Assembly: GCA_016196225.1 (NCBI GenBank)
Contig: JACPXZ010000035.1
Location: 1-64,000, forward strand
Source of the DNA: Candidatus Peregrinibacteria bacterium
Lineage (GTDB): Bacteria; Patescibacteriota; Gracilibacteria; Peribacterales; Peribacteraceae
Direction of reading: 5' to 3'
DNA: 64,000 nucleotides
Below are positions 52,029-61,297 of this stretch, one piece after another (positions within the stretch are counted from its first letter, which is position 1; each line of letters opens with the position of its first letter). Under the pieces are notes generated by a model. The model was not told the DNA's origin. It did no database searches and saw only the letters and a list, made by a program, of their open reading frames with translations. A program made the position numbers and the translations under genes.

Positions 52029-53403
52029 GGAGCATCCACATCGTGTAAGCGGTAGCACTATCCTCCCACGCATGGAGAAAGAGAGCGGCAATGCTTACCC
52101 CTAAGAACATCAGTTGCGCATCTGCCCAGGTGCGGAGAATAATCAGAACAACAAGAATCAAAAACAAAATAAGTCCGACCACCCCCAGTTCAACACCAAT
52201 TTGCAAATACCAATTCTCTGAGAGGAAAGGACAATCACATATTTTGTTCGCCGGTTGTATTTGAGTATCACCTACAAATACACATAAATCCGGCCGATTA
52301 CCCGCCCATGACACATCCGAATCCAATTCAAGATACACACACGCATCACTCACTCTATTACTCGCAGGTCCCGCTGACCCGAGCCCAAGACCAAAGGGAT
52401 GATCGATCATTGTTTGAATGGCTGCTAATGGTTTTTCGAAGTGCCCGCGTGTCGAAGCGGCACGAAGCAGCACATTGGGTGCAATCAGTGCAAACAAAAC
52501 GAGCACCGTGCAACCTGCAACGAACACCTTCACCCCCTGCTTTAAAGATACATACTGCCATCCTGCAACAACGGTTATCACCATCGCCCCTACCCACGCT
52601 GCCCGGGAGAAGGTAAAAAAGATGGCCAATCCTAAAAATAAAAGAAATGCGAGATTTCCCCTCTCCCGGAGGGGTGCGGTTAGGGAGAGGGGGTTTGAAA
52701 ATAGATGAAATTCACCATTGCTCATACCCCCCCACCTCAATCCTCCCCCGTCGGGGGAGGAAGATCTTCGAAACAAATAATAAACAGCCACGCTCCATGG
52801 TATCAACAGCCAAATCCCCAACTGATTCGGCCCTGACATGGTCGATTGAATGCGTCGTATCCCCGTTCCCCCGATTTGTTGAAATGCCGCCAACGGCCCA
52901 TCAGGAACGTATAACGAATGCAGATCTGAGTATCCAAGCCACGTGAAGAATTCGAGCGGCAGGAAAAACGTGAGGATCCCATACCCTGCAATAATGCCCC
53001 CAACAACCAAAATCACATTCATGATCCTCTGTTTGAATTCCTCACTCCACTTCACTCGCCGCAGAACAAAAAACAAACATAATGGGAACAATGTGTATTT
53101 AAATCCAAAAATAAAATTCGAACTGGGAATAACCACTCCCAACAGCACCAATCCCATGACCAACCAATCAAGTACATCCATTTTAAATTTTACATTCTTC
53201 ATTGTTAACGTTTCCAGCACCTCCAACGCCGCAACTATCAATATCACTCCTAATAAAAATTCTTTCCACATCGCCAACCACAAGAGTGGACTACGATCTG
53301 GTCCTATCATCAACCTTGTTCCCACTGTTACCAAAAGCGCATGGAATGGGAGGAGTGCAATAAGCAAGAGAACCAATGATTCGCGCGTATACCGAAGCAT
53401 CAC
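51967..53403 (-). CDS. O-antigen ligase/polymerase-like membrane protein with an in-frame repeat insertion
   Basis: 478 residues with about eleven helices and the O-antigen ligase/Wzy core FTFSRAAWVGAMV. It would polymerise or attach surface polysaccharide. Between helix YYLF and the helix before the core, a 35-residue hydrophilic segment (SSPDGGGLRWGG, then LSLTAPLRERG) is written entirely by a copy of the dispersed palindromic repeat and keeps the frame. The insert falls in a loop, so the protein may remain active. The C-terminus overlaps dedA. Confidence 0.82.
   Translation of the reverse strand: MMLRYTRESLVLLLIALLPFHALLVTVGTRLMIGPDRSPLLWLAMWKEFLLGVILIVAALEVLETLTMKNVKFKMDVLDWLVMGLVLLGVVIPSSNFIFGFKYTLFPLCLFFVLRRVKWSEEFKQRIMNVILVVGGIIAGYGILTFFLPLEFFTWLGYSDLHSLYVPDGPLAAFQQIGGTGIRRIQSTMSGPNQLGIWLLIPWSVAVYYLFRRSSSPDGGGLRWGGMSNGEFHLFSNPLSLTAPLRERGNLAFLLFLGLAIFFTFSRAAWVGAMVITVVAGWQYVSLKQGVKVFVAGCTVLVLFALIAPNVLLRAASTRGHFEKPLAAIQTMIDHPFGLGLGSAGPASNRVSDACVYLELDSDVSWAGNRPDLCVFVGDTQIQPANKICDCPFLSENWYLQIGVELGVVGLILFLILVVLIILRTWADAQLMFLGVSIAALFLHAWEDSATAYTMWMLLSSALLSFSSDTAALPGGAR
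52658..52762. repeat. Dispersed palindromic repeat, copy 5, inside a coding sequence
   Basis: Contains the right half (CCCCTCTCCCGGAGGGGTG, TTAGGGAGAGGGGGT), a diverged middle (TTTGAAAATAGATGAAATTC) and the left half (CCTCAATCCTCCCCCGTCGGGGGAGG). Order and spacing match the intergenic copy at 39198. About 103-105 bases. Confidence 0.8.
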
Positions 53404-53423
53404 CTACAGTGTACAATCTCTCC

Positions 53424-54413
53424 ATGCCAAAAAAACGGATTCTTGTTACCGGCGGCGCAGGGTTCATTGGATCGAATTTTTGCAACACTCATTGCGAAAA
53501 GTATGGCATCGTCGCGCTCGATAATCTCCTACTCGGAGACCCCGAGCACCTTTTACCCAACATAAAATTTGTTGAGGGAGATGCAACGAATCGCGAAACA
53601 CTCGATTCGCTTGGGTCTTTTGATTATATCGTTCACTTTGCCGGGACATCATCCGCACCGATGTTTCATAACGACATCGTGAGTGCATACCGAAACAGCA
53701 TTCTCTCCTTTCTTGAAGTATTAGAATTCGCGAATCGCACCGGAGTAAAAAAGGTCCTCTATGCGTCCACCTCTTCACTCTACGGGAACACCCCTCCTCC
53801 CCTGACCGAAGATCAACCCCCCGTCCCCACCAATCATTACGCCGTGACAAAGATCGCAATGGAAAATATCAGTGCCTGTTATCACCGGACGCACCCGAAT
53901 CTCGAAATAATCGGATTCCGTTTTATGTCGGTCTTTGGACCCCACGAAGAACATAAAGGGATCTACGCCAATCTGATCAGTCAATTCATTTGGGCGATGC
54001 GACGGGGTGATCAACCCCTTGTCTATGGAGATGGCATGCAAACCCGAGACTTTACGAATGTACTGGATGTCGTTCAGGGCATCACCCTCGCAATGGAAAC
54101 GGAGAAAAAACTCGGGAATCAAATTTTCAACATTGGTCGGGGAGAGTCCATGACCGTCCTCGAACTTGTGGACGTGATCAACAAAACTCTTGGCACAAAT
54201 ATTAAACCCAAACACGTCGACAATCCGGTCACAGAAAACTATATCCGACTCCAACAAGCGGATATCACCAAAATTCAATCCACCCTCGGATACACACCAT
54301 CCGTTTCACTTGAGGACGGGATCCGACAAATCATTAATCAACTGAACAATCAAAAGCAACGCTCCTCGCGTAATCGGACAAGTGAGGCAAATGCGATCCC
54401 GAAAAGGGCATAA
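53424..54413 (+). CDS. NAD-dependent nucleotide-sugar epimerase/dehydratase
   Basis: Extended short-chain dehydrogenase of 329 residues from ATG 53424 (MPKKRILVTGGAGFIGSNF). Catalytic set: STSSLYG and HYAVTK (YxxxK). The pattern ASTSSLYG...PTNHYAVTK and RMFSVFGP-like RFMSVFGPHEEHKG suits UDP-glucose 4-epimerase or related enzymes; the exact sugar is not decidable. Located among polysaccharide genes. Confidence 0.88.
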   Translation: MPKKRILVTGGAGFIGSNFCNTHCEKYGIVALDNLLLGDPEHLLPNIKFVEGDATNRETLDSLGSFDYIVHFAGTSSAPMFHNDIVSAYRNSILSFLEVLEFANRTGVKKVLYASTSSLYGNTPPPLTEDQPPVPTNHYAVTKIAMENISACYHRTHPNLEIIGFRFMSVFGPHEEHKGIYANLISQFIWAMRRGDQPLVYGDGMQTRDFTNVLDVVQGITLAMETEKKLGNQIFNIGRGESMTVLELVDVINKTLGTNIKPKHVDNPVTENYIRLQQADITKIQSTLGYTPSVSLEDGIRQIINQLNNQKQRSSRNRTSEANAIPKRA

Positions 54414-54419
54414 AACAAA

Positions 54420-55085
54420 TTACACCCTCCCTTCCTTTACGCTCTTTTCTGTCGTCGATGCTCCTTTGGTGACAATACCCGGAACCTCGATGACTTTTTT
54501 GTTCATCATTTTTTCTCCCTCAAATGTATACACATACGGTGTACAGAGGCCAATTTCCAATGCGGCGGTCGTATCCGGATCGAGTCCCTCCAAATTCTTC
54601 ACAATCGGCCGAAGACTGTTGCCATGCGCCGCAATCAAAACCGTTTTGCCCTTACCAATATGAGGAAGAATGTATTCTTTAAAAAAGGGCCACGTTCGTC
54701 GTTCGCAATCCTCCATACTTTCCCCATTCGGTGGACGAGTAAAAAAATCGCGTCTCCATAATTGCACTTGTTTTTCGCCATGTTTGGCAACAGTCTCGGC
54801 CTTATTCAATCCCTGCAAATCACCATAATGCCGTTCGTTGAGTGCCGAATCCACTTCGATCGGCACAGTTTGCTTCAATGTCTTTAGAATAATTTCTAAC
54901 GTTTGAGATGCACGCTCGAGGCGCGATGTGAATGCCATATCAAACTGATACGCAGCAAGTGCTTTTGCACACAAAACAGCATCACTTTTTCCTCGTTCTG
55001 TTAATGAAATATCTGTCCATCCCGCAAAACGGTTCTCAAGATTCCACTGCGACTGCCCGTGACGCACACAAACGAGTATACCCAT
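54420..55085 (-). CDS. gpmA: 2,3-bisphosphoglycerate-dependent phosphoglycerate mutase
   Basis: Interconverts 3- and 2-phosphoglycerate in glycolysis. 221 residues from ATG 55085: catalytic VRHGQSQWNLENRFAGWTDISL, SRLERASQTLEI, NERHYGDLQGLNKAE and the second His in AAHGNSLRPIV. These are all the key residues of dPGM. Convergent with the epimerase. Confidence 0.93.
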   Translation of the reverse strand: MGILVCVRHGQSQWNLENRFAGWTDISLTERGKSDAVLCAKALAAYQFDMAFTSRLERASQTLEIILKTLKQTVPIEVDSALNERHYGDLQGLNKAETVAKHGEKQVQLWRRDFFTRPPNGESMEDCERRTWPFFKEYILPHIGKGKTVLIAAHGNSLRPIVKNLEGLDPDTTAALEIGLCTPYVYTFEGEKMMNKKVIEVPGIVTKGASTTEKSVKEGRV

Positions 55086-55124
55086 AGTCCCCACGCTACC
55101 ATTTTGAATAGAATTCTGCTACAA

Positions 55125-55457
55125 ATGAATCGCATCCCCATGCTCATCAATCGTCTCTCCACCCGTCGCTATCTCCACACAACCTTCTGGGCACTCCTCA
55201 TGAGCGGCGTTATTGTTGTTGGGGCAGCACTCCTCGGACGTGCAACCATCAATATTAAAGGAGCACTCATCGATAAACCGGATATTGCGATTTACCTGCT
55301 CTTACCCAATGAAAAGATCGGCACGACAACACTCCTGCGCGAAACTACCAATGAACGACACTATCTTGCCGAAACAAAGGATGGACCAAAACTGGTGATC
55401 CTTGAACAAGTGAATGGGAAGTGGGAAGTGAAGTTAGTAGAAAAACTTAGGGAGTAG
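55125..55457 (+). CDS. Small single-pass membrane protein
   Basis: 110 residues from ATG 55125. A basic N-terminus, one helix (WALLMSGVIVVGAALLG), then an exported alpha/beta segment (DIAIYLLLPNEKIGTTTLLR, DGPKLVILEQVNGKWEV). No family recognised. It is divergent from gpmA and its 3' end overlaps the WecG-like gene by 11 bases. Confidence 0.65.
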   Translation: MNRIPMLINRLSTRRYLHTTFWALLMSGVIVVGAALLGRATINIKGALIDKPDIAIYLLLPNEKIGTTTLLRETTNERHYLAETKDGPKLVILEQVNGKWEVKLVEKLRE

Positions 55458-56193
55458 CTGGTCCGTGTTTCCCGTATCGCAGCACCAATAACGGGAACAC
55501 GACTGCCGCATTCCAGATACGTTTGAATCGTTTTGGCTCATGGATAAAACGCCATAACCATTCCAGTCCCATCCGTTGAAGGAAAACCGGTGCACGTTTC
55601 TGTATACCGGCAATAAAATCAAACGTTCCCCCCACCCCCATCGCCACACGTACGCTCGGCATCTCTGAGAGATATTTCTCAATCCAAAGATCCTGCTCCG
55701 GCGCGCCATATGCAACAAGTAACAAATGAGGCTTCGCATCATTGATGCGTTGAATAATCTCTCTTCCTTCTTGGGGATCCGGCGATCCTTCGTACACTTC
55801 CACCACGTTCAATCGGGGATTTCGTTCCCGAAGAACATGCGCCGCGCGACGTGCGGCGTTGTTTCTTCCCCCCAATAAAAACACCGGCGTCCTTTCGTCC
55901 AACTGCAAACAGAGCTTTTCCACGATATCCACCCCAGCCACCCGCTCCGGGAACCGTTGCCCCGTGAGTCGTGCCATCCATAAAAGCCCCATACTATCGG
56001 GCAGATTAAGGGATGTGTGATGAAGAATGTGACGAAAGTGGGGATCCCGCATGCTCTTTACAAGCATTTCGCTATTGGGAGTTACGACATGCCGCTGGCA
56101 TCCCTCTTCCTTGAGAAAGCTCTGCAACCACTCAAGGGTCTCCGCAAAGGTAACCCTATCAATAGGCACTCCAAGGAGCTCAATACGGGACAT
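55447..56193 (-). CDS. WecG/TagA/CpsF-family glycosyltransferase
   Basis: 248 residues from ATG 56193 (MSRIELLGVPIDRVTF). Family motifs: HVVTPNSEMLV, LNLPDSMGLLWMARL, VFLLGG, LLLVAYGAPEQDLWIEKY and MGVGGTFDFIAGIQKRAP. The GT26 family adds N-acetylmannosamine-type sugars to undecaprenyl-linked intermediates of teichoic acid or surface polymers. The track's N-terminal extension overlaps the sigma factor start and is rejected. Confidence 0.9.
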   Translation of the reverse strand: MSRIELLGVPIDRVTFAETLEWLQSFLKEEGCQRHVVTPNSEMLVKSMRDPHFRHILHHTSLNLPDSMGLLWMARLTGQRFPERVAGVDIVEKLCLQLDERTPVFLLGGRNNAARRAAHVLRERNPRLNVVEVYEGSPDPQEGREIIQRINDAKPHLLLVAYGAPEQDLWIEKYLSEMPSVRVAMGVGGTFDFIAGIQKRAPVFLQRMGLEWLWRFIHEPKRFKRIWNAAVVFPLLVLRYGKHGPATP

Positions 56194-56259
56194 ATACAAA
56201 GAATACCGCCAAAACGGCCTAAGGGTGCAAAATTTTGTGCTCTGGGGCATAAGAATTGT

Positions 56260-56288
56260 TTGACATTTTAATAAAAATGTTTCAATAT
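56260..56288 (+). promoter_or_regulatory. Weak candidate promoter for the sigma-70 gene
   Basis: A perfect TTGACA at 56260 is followed, after 17 bases, by a poor -10 (CAATAT), with TATATG further on. The ATG at 56300 would be only a few bases into the transcript. Confidence 0.35.
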
Positions 56289-56299
56289 ATGTATCCAAT

Positions 56300-57841
56300 A
56301 TGGCTCCAGAACATCCGAATGGTTTTGGCTTGGAAGAGGAGTATTTTGACTCCCCTCTCCCCCTTCTCACCCGAGAGGAGGAACTCACCTATACCAAGGA
56401 CGTCGAACACACCCGACGGGAATTTACCCATGCAATTCTTTCGACCCCTCTCGGCATCCGCAGGGCGCTGGAGACTCTCCACGATATTCAGAACGGGGTA
56501 CTCCCATTCGGTCGCTTCATTCGTGCGTCTCAAACCGAACCGGCATACGCAACAAAAAACGGTCAACCGGTTTCTCTATCGGAGTCAGCCATCCACAAAC
56601 GCCTACCATCGACCCTTCGCCAACTCGATATATTACTCGCACAACATCAATACAAAGAGATGGCACATATCGCACTCACTCTTCCTCTCGATATCGACAA
56701 AGTACATATCCCCGTCCTGAAAGAATTACGAACTACTGCAACTCATCAACGCCTCACCGATAAATATGCCACATACAACCAAGCTCGTCACAATCTCGCC
56801 AATGGCAATCACCGCCTCGTCAAATTCTTTGCAAATAAATATATCGGTAAGGGGGTATCGCGCGCAGACCTTTGTGGCGAAGGAGAGATCGGCCTCTTAC
56901 GCGCGGTGGATAAATTTGAATGGCGCATGGGATTTAAATTCGGCACCTATGCAACGTGGTGGATTAGACAGGCCATGCAACGTGCGGTTGACAATCAATC
57001 GTCAATCATCCGCATCCCTCTCCATAACACCGAACTTGAAACCTCTGTCCGCTCGTATCTCACACGCTTTCAGGAAGAATATGGACGATCCCCGCGCAAT
57101 ACCGACGGGGATATCTGGCGTCTGGAAGCATTATCGGGGATCTCCGAGGAAGCACTCCGAGAATATTTCCAGATCTTCAACCTACGCAATACCCGTAACT
57201 TTGATGACCTGATGCCGCAGAACAAACCCGACAAAGGAACACCGGACGAATCCTTTACTCTCGGTTCCATCCTCAAGGATACGCATACCGCAGAGGTTCC
57301 ACTCACAGTCCACCAAAACGACATCCGCGATGCGGTCATACGGGTACTTCGCACGATCTCCCTCACCTGTCGTCTCCCATTTAAGATACGCAATGGGATC
57401 GCTCTCACCGATGAAGATGATACATCGATCCCCGAACGATCGCTGTTAAAGGCTATCATTCGCCATCGCAATGGCCACCGACTCACCAAAGACGAAAAAG
57501 AACTTCTGCTCTCCTATTTGGATCTCCAAGGCAAAAGAGATATAAAGAGTTTCCCCGTATCCAAACTTGGACGTGCCCCAGTGCTCGCAGACGCAGATGA
57601 CCAATATCTTGGATCATTGCTTGTCAGAAAATCCGAAAATCCTCACGGTCACAGAAGAAGAAGAATTCTTAAACCTGTCGACTTCTTCGAAGGCGCCACC
57701 TATACCCTCGATGAAGTCTCAACAATCTTCGCTGTCACCCGCGAACGCATCCGTCAGCTGGAAACGCAAGTCTTTAAAAAGTTAAAAAACAGCGAGCGCC
57801 AGTCAATGCTGCAACCATATGCGGACGCAGCACTACTCTAA
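56300..57841 (+). CDS. rpoD: RNA polymerase sigma-70 family factor, probably principal, with an insertion in region 4
   Basis: 513 residues. Region 1.2-like PLLTREEELTYTKDVE, then a non-conserved stretch; region 2 at 165-235 (NHRLVKFFANKYIGKGVSRADLCGEGEIGLLRAVDKFEWRMGFKFGTYATWWIRQAM); region 3 at 236-300. Region 4 begins at 341 (DIRDAVIRVLRTISL) but the recognition part (YTLDEVSTIFAVTRERIRQLE) comes only at 468, because about 95 residues are inserted between. Region 4.2 keeps the VTRERIRQ core that contacts -35. Convergent with trmD, overlapping by nine bases. Confidence 0.88.
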   Translation: MAPEHPNGFGLEEEYFDSPLPLLTREEELTYTKDVEHTRREFTHAILSTPLGIRRALETLHDIQNGVLPFGRFIRASQTEPAYATKNGQPVSLSESAIHKRLPSTLRQLDILLAQHQYKEMAHIALTLPLDIDKVHIPVLKELRTTATHQRLTDKYATYNQARHNLANGNHRLVKFFANKYIGKGVSRADLCGEGEIGLLRAVDKFEWRMGFKFGTYATWWIRQAMQRAVDNQSSIIRIPLHNTELETSVRSYLTRFQEEYGRSPRNTDGDIWRLEALSGISEEALREYFQIFNLRNTRNFDDLMPQNKPDKGTPDESFTLGSILKDTHTAEVPLTVHQNDIRDAVIRVLRTISLTCRLPFKIRNGIALTDEDDTSIPERSLLKAIIRHRNGHRLTKDEKELLLSYLDLQGKRDIKSFPVSKLGRAPVLADADDQYLGSLLVRKSENPHGHRRRRILKPVDFFEGATYTLDEVSTIFAVTRERIRQLETQVFKKLKNSERQSMLQPYADAALL

Positions 57842-58480
57842 ATGAGCCTGTCTCCACTCTTTGATCGCCGTGTGATTCCCGCTTAAAAGAATATCGGGGA
57901 CGCCGAGCCCACGGAATTCTTCCGGGCGTGTGTAGTGTGGATACTCGCAACGACGGTCGAGCGCCTTACTAAAACTTTCTTCTGCTGAAGACTCTTCTTT
58001 GCCAAGAACTCCGGGCAACTGTCTTGCAATAGCATCAATAAGGACCATTGCGGGGAGTTCCCCGCCCGTGAGCACATAATCCCCGATCGAAATCTCTTCA
58101 TCAATCCACCCTCCTTCTACGACTCGCTGATCAACCCCCTCATAATGTCCACACACAAAAAGCAACCAATCTTTTTTTGCGAGCTTCTCCACCTTCGATT
58201 GTGTTAACCGTTTTCCTCTTGGGCTTAAGTAAATTCGATGTGGTTGTTCTCCTTTGGAGATTGATTCAATAGCATTGACGAGAACATCCACCCTCATGAC
58301 CATCCCAGCTCCCCCTCCATACGGACTATCATCCACCTGACGATGGTTCCCCATCCCAAATTCCCGAAGATCATAAAGATGCAATTCAACAATCTTCTCC
58401 TCTTGCGCTCGACGAAGAATGCTCTCATTCATCGGCCCGCTAAACATCCCCGGGAACAGCGTCAACACATCAATCCGCAT
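57833..58480 (-). CDS. trmD: tRNA (guanine-N1-)-methyltransferase
   Basis: Methylates G37 of tRNAs next to the anticodon. 215 residues from ATG 58480 (MRIDVLTLFPGMF). Motifs: DDSPYGGGAGMVM, the knot region LLFVCGHYEGVDQRV and SIGDYVLTGGELPAMVLID, then PHYTRPEEFRG. The track extension is antisense to the next gene. Confidence 0.94.
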   Translation of the reverse strand: MRIDVLTLFPGMFSGPMNESILRRAQEEKIVELHLYDLREFGMGNHRQVDDSPYGGGAGMVMRVDVLVNAIESISKGEQPHRIYLSPRGKRLTQSKVEKLAKKDWLLFVCGHYEGVDQRVVEGGWIDEEISIGDYVLTGGELPAMVLIDAIARQLPGVLGKEESSAEESFSKALDRRCEYPHYTRPEEFRGLGVPDILLSGNHTAIKEWRQAHLE

Positions 58481-58505
58481 ATGGTAGAATGATACTGTTT
58501 TTCCT

Positions 58506-59483
58506 ATGGAGAAGCCACGTATAGACATTTTGGTCCCGCTGTTCAACCCAAACCCGGAGTTCCTCCGGCAAGCGCTCGATTCTATTCTCCACCAAACGGA
58601 ACAGCGTTTTAACGTATTTGTTAATGATGACGCATCGGATAACGATGTTTCTTCGGTCATCCAACCATACCTCCAAGACCCCCGTTTTCACTTTTCCAAA
58701 AACTCGGTGCGGCTGGGGATCGGTGGAAATTGGAATGAGTGCCTCAATGTTGCGCTCTGCGCGAAGCCGGGCTCTCCTTTCATCCAGTATCTCTTCCAAG
58801 ATGACCGATGGTACTTCACCTACCTGAATGAAATGCTTGCCGTCTTTGATACCCACCCGACCATTGGTTTTGCATCCGCCGATCATCTCTATGACTGTGA
58901 GAAAAATATTCCGACAGAATCATTATATGATAACCTTCGTACATTCAAGAATGATCACCTTGCTCCCGGCATTCATCAGGGAGAAAAGTTCCTGCAGTGG
59001 TGGTTAACCCACCAACTTCATCCCAATGTCATTGGAGAACCAAGTTTTGTGATGATGCGGCGGGAGGTGGTACATGGGATGGGGAAATTCCGAGAAGACA
59101 TGCCGCAATTTTTGGATGTCGAATACTGGACTCGCCTGCTCCTCTGCACCGACTGGTACTTCCACCCGCAAGAGTTGGGGGTATTCCGGGTGCACCGCAA
59201 GGCAGCAAGCTTCATCAATGATGAACAAGGCACAGGGATATTTGACCGGTTCCGATGTTTTCAGCATCTCTTGAAGGCGGCCCCGCCATACCTCCACCGT
59301 GATATAGAACAATCTCGAAATGCCGCTCTTAAAACCATGGTGGGGAAGTTTTTTGATCGCATTCACAATAAAACGAGCGTCTCCACCAAAGGCAGTGGAA
59401 CTCTTCCTGGTTTCTGCCTTCGCCACCCTCTCCTTATTGGGAAAGCCGTGGTGAAGGTCCTTCGGGAAAGACTTGCTAAATAG
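58506..59483 (+). CDS. Glycosyltransferase family 2
   Basis: 325 residues. GT-A fold: RIDILVPLFNPNPEFLRQAL at the start, VNDDASDND for UDP binding, FQDDRWYF as the DxD-type metal site, and GKFREDMPQFLDVEYW in the acceptor region. Likely builds envelope glycan. It starts 26 bases upstream-facing from trmD. Confidence 0.88.
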   Translation: MEKPRIDILVPLFNPNPEFLRQALDSILHQTEQRFNVFVNDDASDNDVSSVIQPYLQDPRFHFSKNSVRLGIGGNWNECLNVALCAKPGSPFIQYLFQDDRWYFTYLNEMLAVFDTHPTIGFASADHLYDCEKNIPTESLYDNLRTFKNDHLAPGIHQGEKFLQWWLTHQLHPNVIGEPSFVMMRREVVHGMGKFREDMPQFLDVEYWTRLLLCTDWYFHPQELGVFRVHRKAASFINDEQGTGIFDRFRCFQHLLKAAPPYLHRDIEQSRNAALKTMVGKFFDRIHNKTSVSTKGSGTLPGFCLRHPLLIGKAVVKVLRERLAK

Positions 59484-59537
59484 ATTTTTCTTGGCATCCC
59501 CCCTAACTTTCCGGTAGGCTATCCGCAATTCCTCATT

Positions 59538-60497
59538 ATGAAGCTCCGTACACTCTTCCAGCAGGCAGTTGAACATGGGATTGCCGCCGATCCCCGCGGA
59601 AAGGACGCCGTTGCTAAACTCCTCAAAAAGGAAAAGAGGAACTACGACAAACTCACAGGGAAAGAAAAAGAACTCTTTGATCAGGAGCGTCTCTGGAATC
59701 CCTTCGCGGACTCACGGATCCTCCATGGGACCGGCAACGAAGAGCTTCGACGTCTTATGGTCGGGATAGACATCGAGACTGCCGAAATCCTCCTTGCCGA
59801 TCGTATGCGCGAACGCGGGGAGAAAATCGACGCCATCTTTATTCATCATCCCGAAGGACGGGCTCTCGCCGATCTCGATTACGTCATGTCTCTCCAAGCC
59901 GACGTCCTCGCACACGTCGGCGTCCCCGTGAATCACTCCGAAGGGCATTTGGGTCCTCGGATGGATAAGATCCGACGAGCGATCCATGCGGATAACCTTT
60001 TTAGAACAGAACGCGCGGCTGAACTCCTCAATATTCCGATCTTCACCTGCCATACCGTCACCGATAACTTGGTCTGGCAGTTTATGGAAAAAACAATCTG
60101 CTCCAAAAAGTATGATGACCTCGGCGAGGTCATCAATGCTCTCCTTGCCATCTCCGAATATAGTACGTATGCCAAAAAGGGAAATCCTCCCATTATTGTG
60201 AATGGGTCCAAATCCGGACGTCCGGGAAAAATCACTGCGACAGAATTTACCGGAGGCACCAACGGCCCAGAGGAACTTCTGGAAGCTCAATCGCGCGCGG
60301 GGATCGGTACCATCCTCTCTATGCACGTAACGGAAAAAACTCTGGAGAAAGCCAAAGAACACCACGTGAATATGATCCAATGCAGCCATATGGCCTCAGA
60401 CACCATCGGCATCAACCTCCTCCTCGATAAATTGGCAAAGGAGGAAAAAAGGCTCTCGACATTCGATGTCTCGGGGTTTATCCGGGTAAAACGATAA
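59538..60497 (+). CDS. NIF3-like metal-binding protein (tentative)
   Basis: 319 residues. The pattern of histidine- and acid-rich segments (IFIHHPEGRALADLD, VNHSEGH, FTCHTVTDNL, LSMHVTEKTLEKAKEHHVNMIQCSHMASDTIGI) resembles the NIF3/DUF34 dinuclear-metal family, often mis-named GTP cyclohydrolase I type 2. The order is not quite canonical, and the N-terminal 70 residues are extra and helical. No promoter is clear. Another metal-dependent hydrolase family remains possible. Confidence 0.65.
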   Translation: MKLRTLFQQAVEHGIAADPRGKDAVAKLLKKEKRNYDKLTGKEKELFDQERLWNPFADSRILHGTGNEELRRLMVGIDIETAEILLADRMRERGEKIDAIFIHHPEGRALADLDYVMSLQADVLAHVGVPVNHSEGHLGPRMDKIRRAIHADNLFRTERAAELLNIPIFTCHTVTDNLVWQFMEKTICSKKYDDLGEVINALLAISEYSTYAKKGNPPIIVNGSKSGRPGKITATEFTGGTNGPEELLEAQSRAGIGTILSMHVTEKTLEKAKEHHVNMIQCSHMASDTIGINLLLDKLAKEEKRLSTFDVSGFIRVKR

Positions 60498-60526
60498 TTC
60501 CACTCCAGTGTCCATAGGATTTCCAC

Positions 60527-61285
60527 ATGTCCAACATCTTTTCTATCATCGGGACAGCGTGGGAGTTTCAGAGACGGCAACCCATCCTGGTGATCGTCCT
60601 CTTTTGGCTTATTATTCTCCCACTTACCGGACAGAGTATCGTGATGCGATTCATGACATCCGCGTCAGGTATGATGACGATGGAGGTCTCTCCGCAGTTT
60701 GTTATCGGGTGGCTTGGCATCCTCCTCTTCCAATTGATCCTGCTCTGGGGAACCGCCTGTGTACTCCTTATCGGAGGTCGTCTCCTGTCTCACAATGCCG
60801 GTCGTAGCCGCTCCTCATTTCGCGCCGTGCATAGTCAAGCTCTTACTTTTGTCATCCCCCTCTTCCTCACGGGGATTCTGCGAGCATGTATTACGTCTTT
60901 GTGGACACTCCTCTTCATCATCCCTGGCATCATCTATCAGGTACGGACCGTGTTTTACGCGCTTATCACCGTTTGCGAAAAAACGCCGTACCGCGCCGCA
61001 CTCACAAAAAGCAAAGAACTCGTGCGCGGACAAACGTGGCGGGTATGTAAATATCTCCTCGGACTCTCCATCCTCACATTTATTCCTGCGTATCTCCTCT
61101 CAACCATAGCTTCACTTATGATTGATGCTGTGGATAGTCGGTTTCTTCCTATCACTGATTTGATCGATGGAACAGTGAATGGAATTGCGCTCCTCTTCTT
61201 CACCCTCTCCATCGTGATTCTTTATCGAGACATCCAAAAGAATCCCCGTCTCATCCCTCCTCCCCCGATTGAGGGGACAGATTAA
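60527..61285 (+). CDS. Integral membrane protein, about six helices
   Basis: 252 residues with a hydrophobic profile: an N-terminal amphipathic start, then helices near LVIVLFWLIILPLTG, ILLFQLILLWGTACVLLIGG, FVIPLFLTGILRAC, TLLFIIPGIIYQVRTVFYALITV, LGLSILTFIPAYLL and GIALLFFTLSIVILY. The segment with RAALTKSKELVRGQTWRV resembles bacterial proteins like YciC or the membrane domain of glycerophosphodiester phosphodiesterases. Function unknown. Ends just before a palindromic repeat copy. Confidence 0.75.
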   Translation: MSNIFSIIGTAWEFQRRQPILVIVLFWLIILPLTGQSIVMRFMTSASGMMTMEVSPQFVIGWLGILLFQLILLWGTACVLLIGGRLLSHNAGRSRSSFRAVHSQALTFVIPLFLTGILRACITSLWTLLFIIPGIIYQVRTVFYALITVCEKTPYRAALTKSKELVRGQTWRVCKYLLGLSILTFIPAYLLSTIASLMIDAVDSRFLPITDLIDGTVNGIALLFFTLSIVILYRDIQKNPRLIPPPPIEGTD

Positions 61286-61297
61286 GTAATGGCCGGA

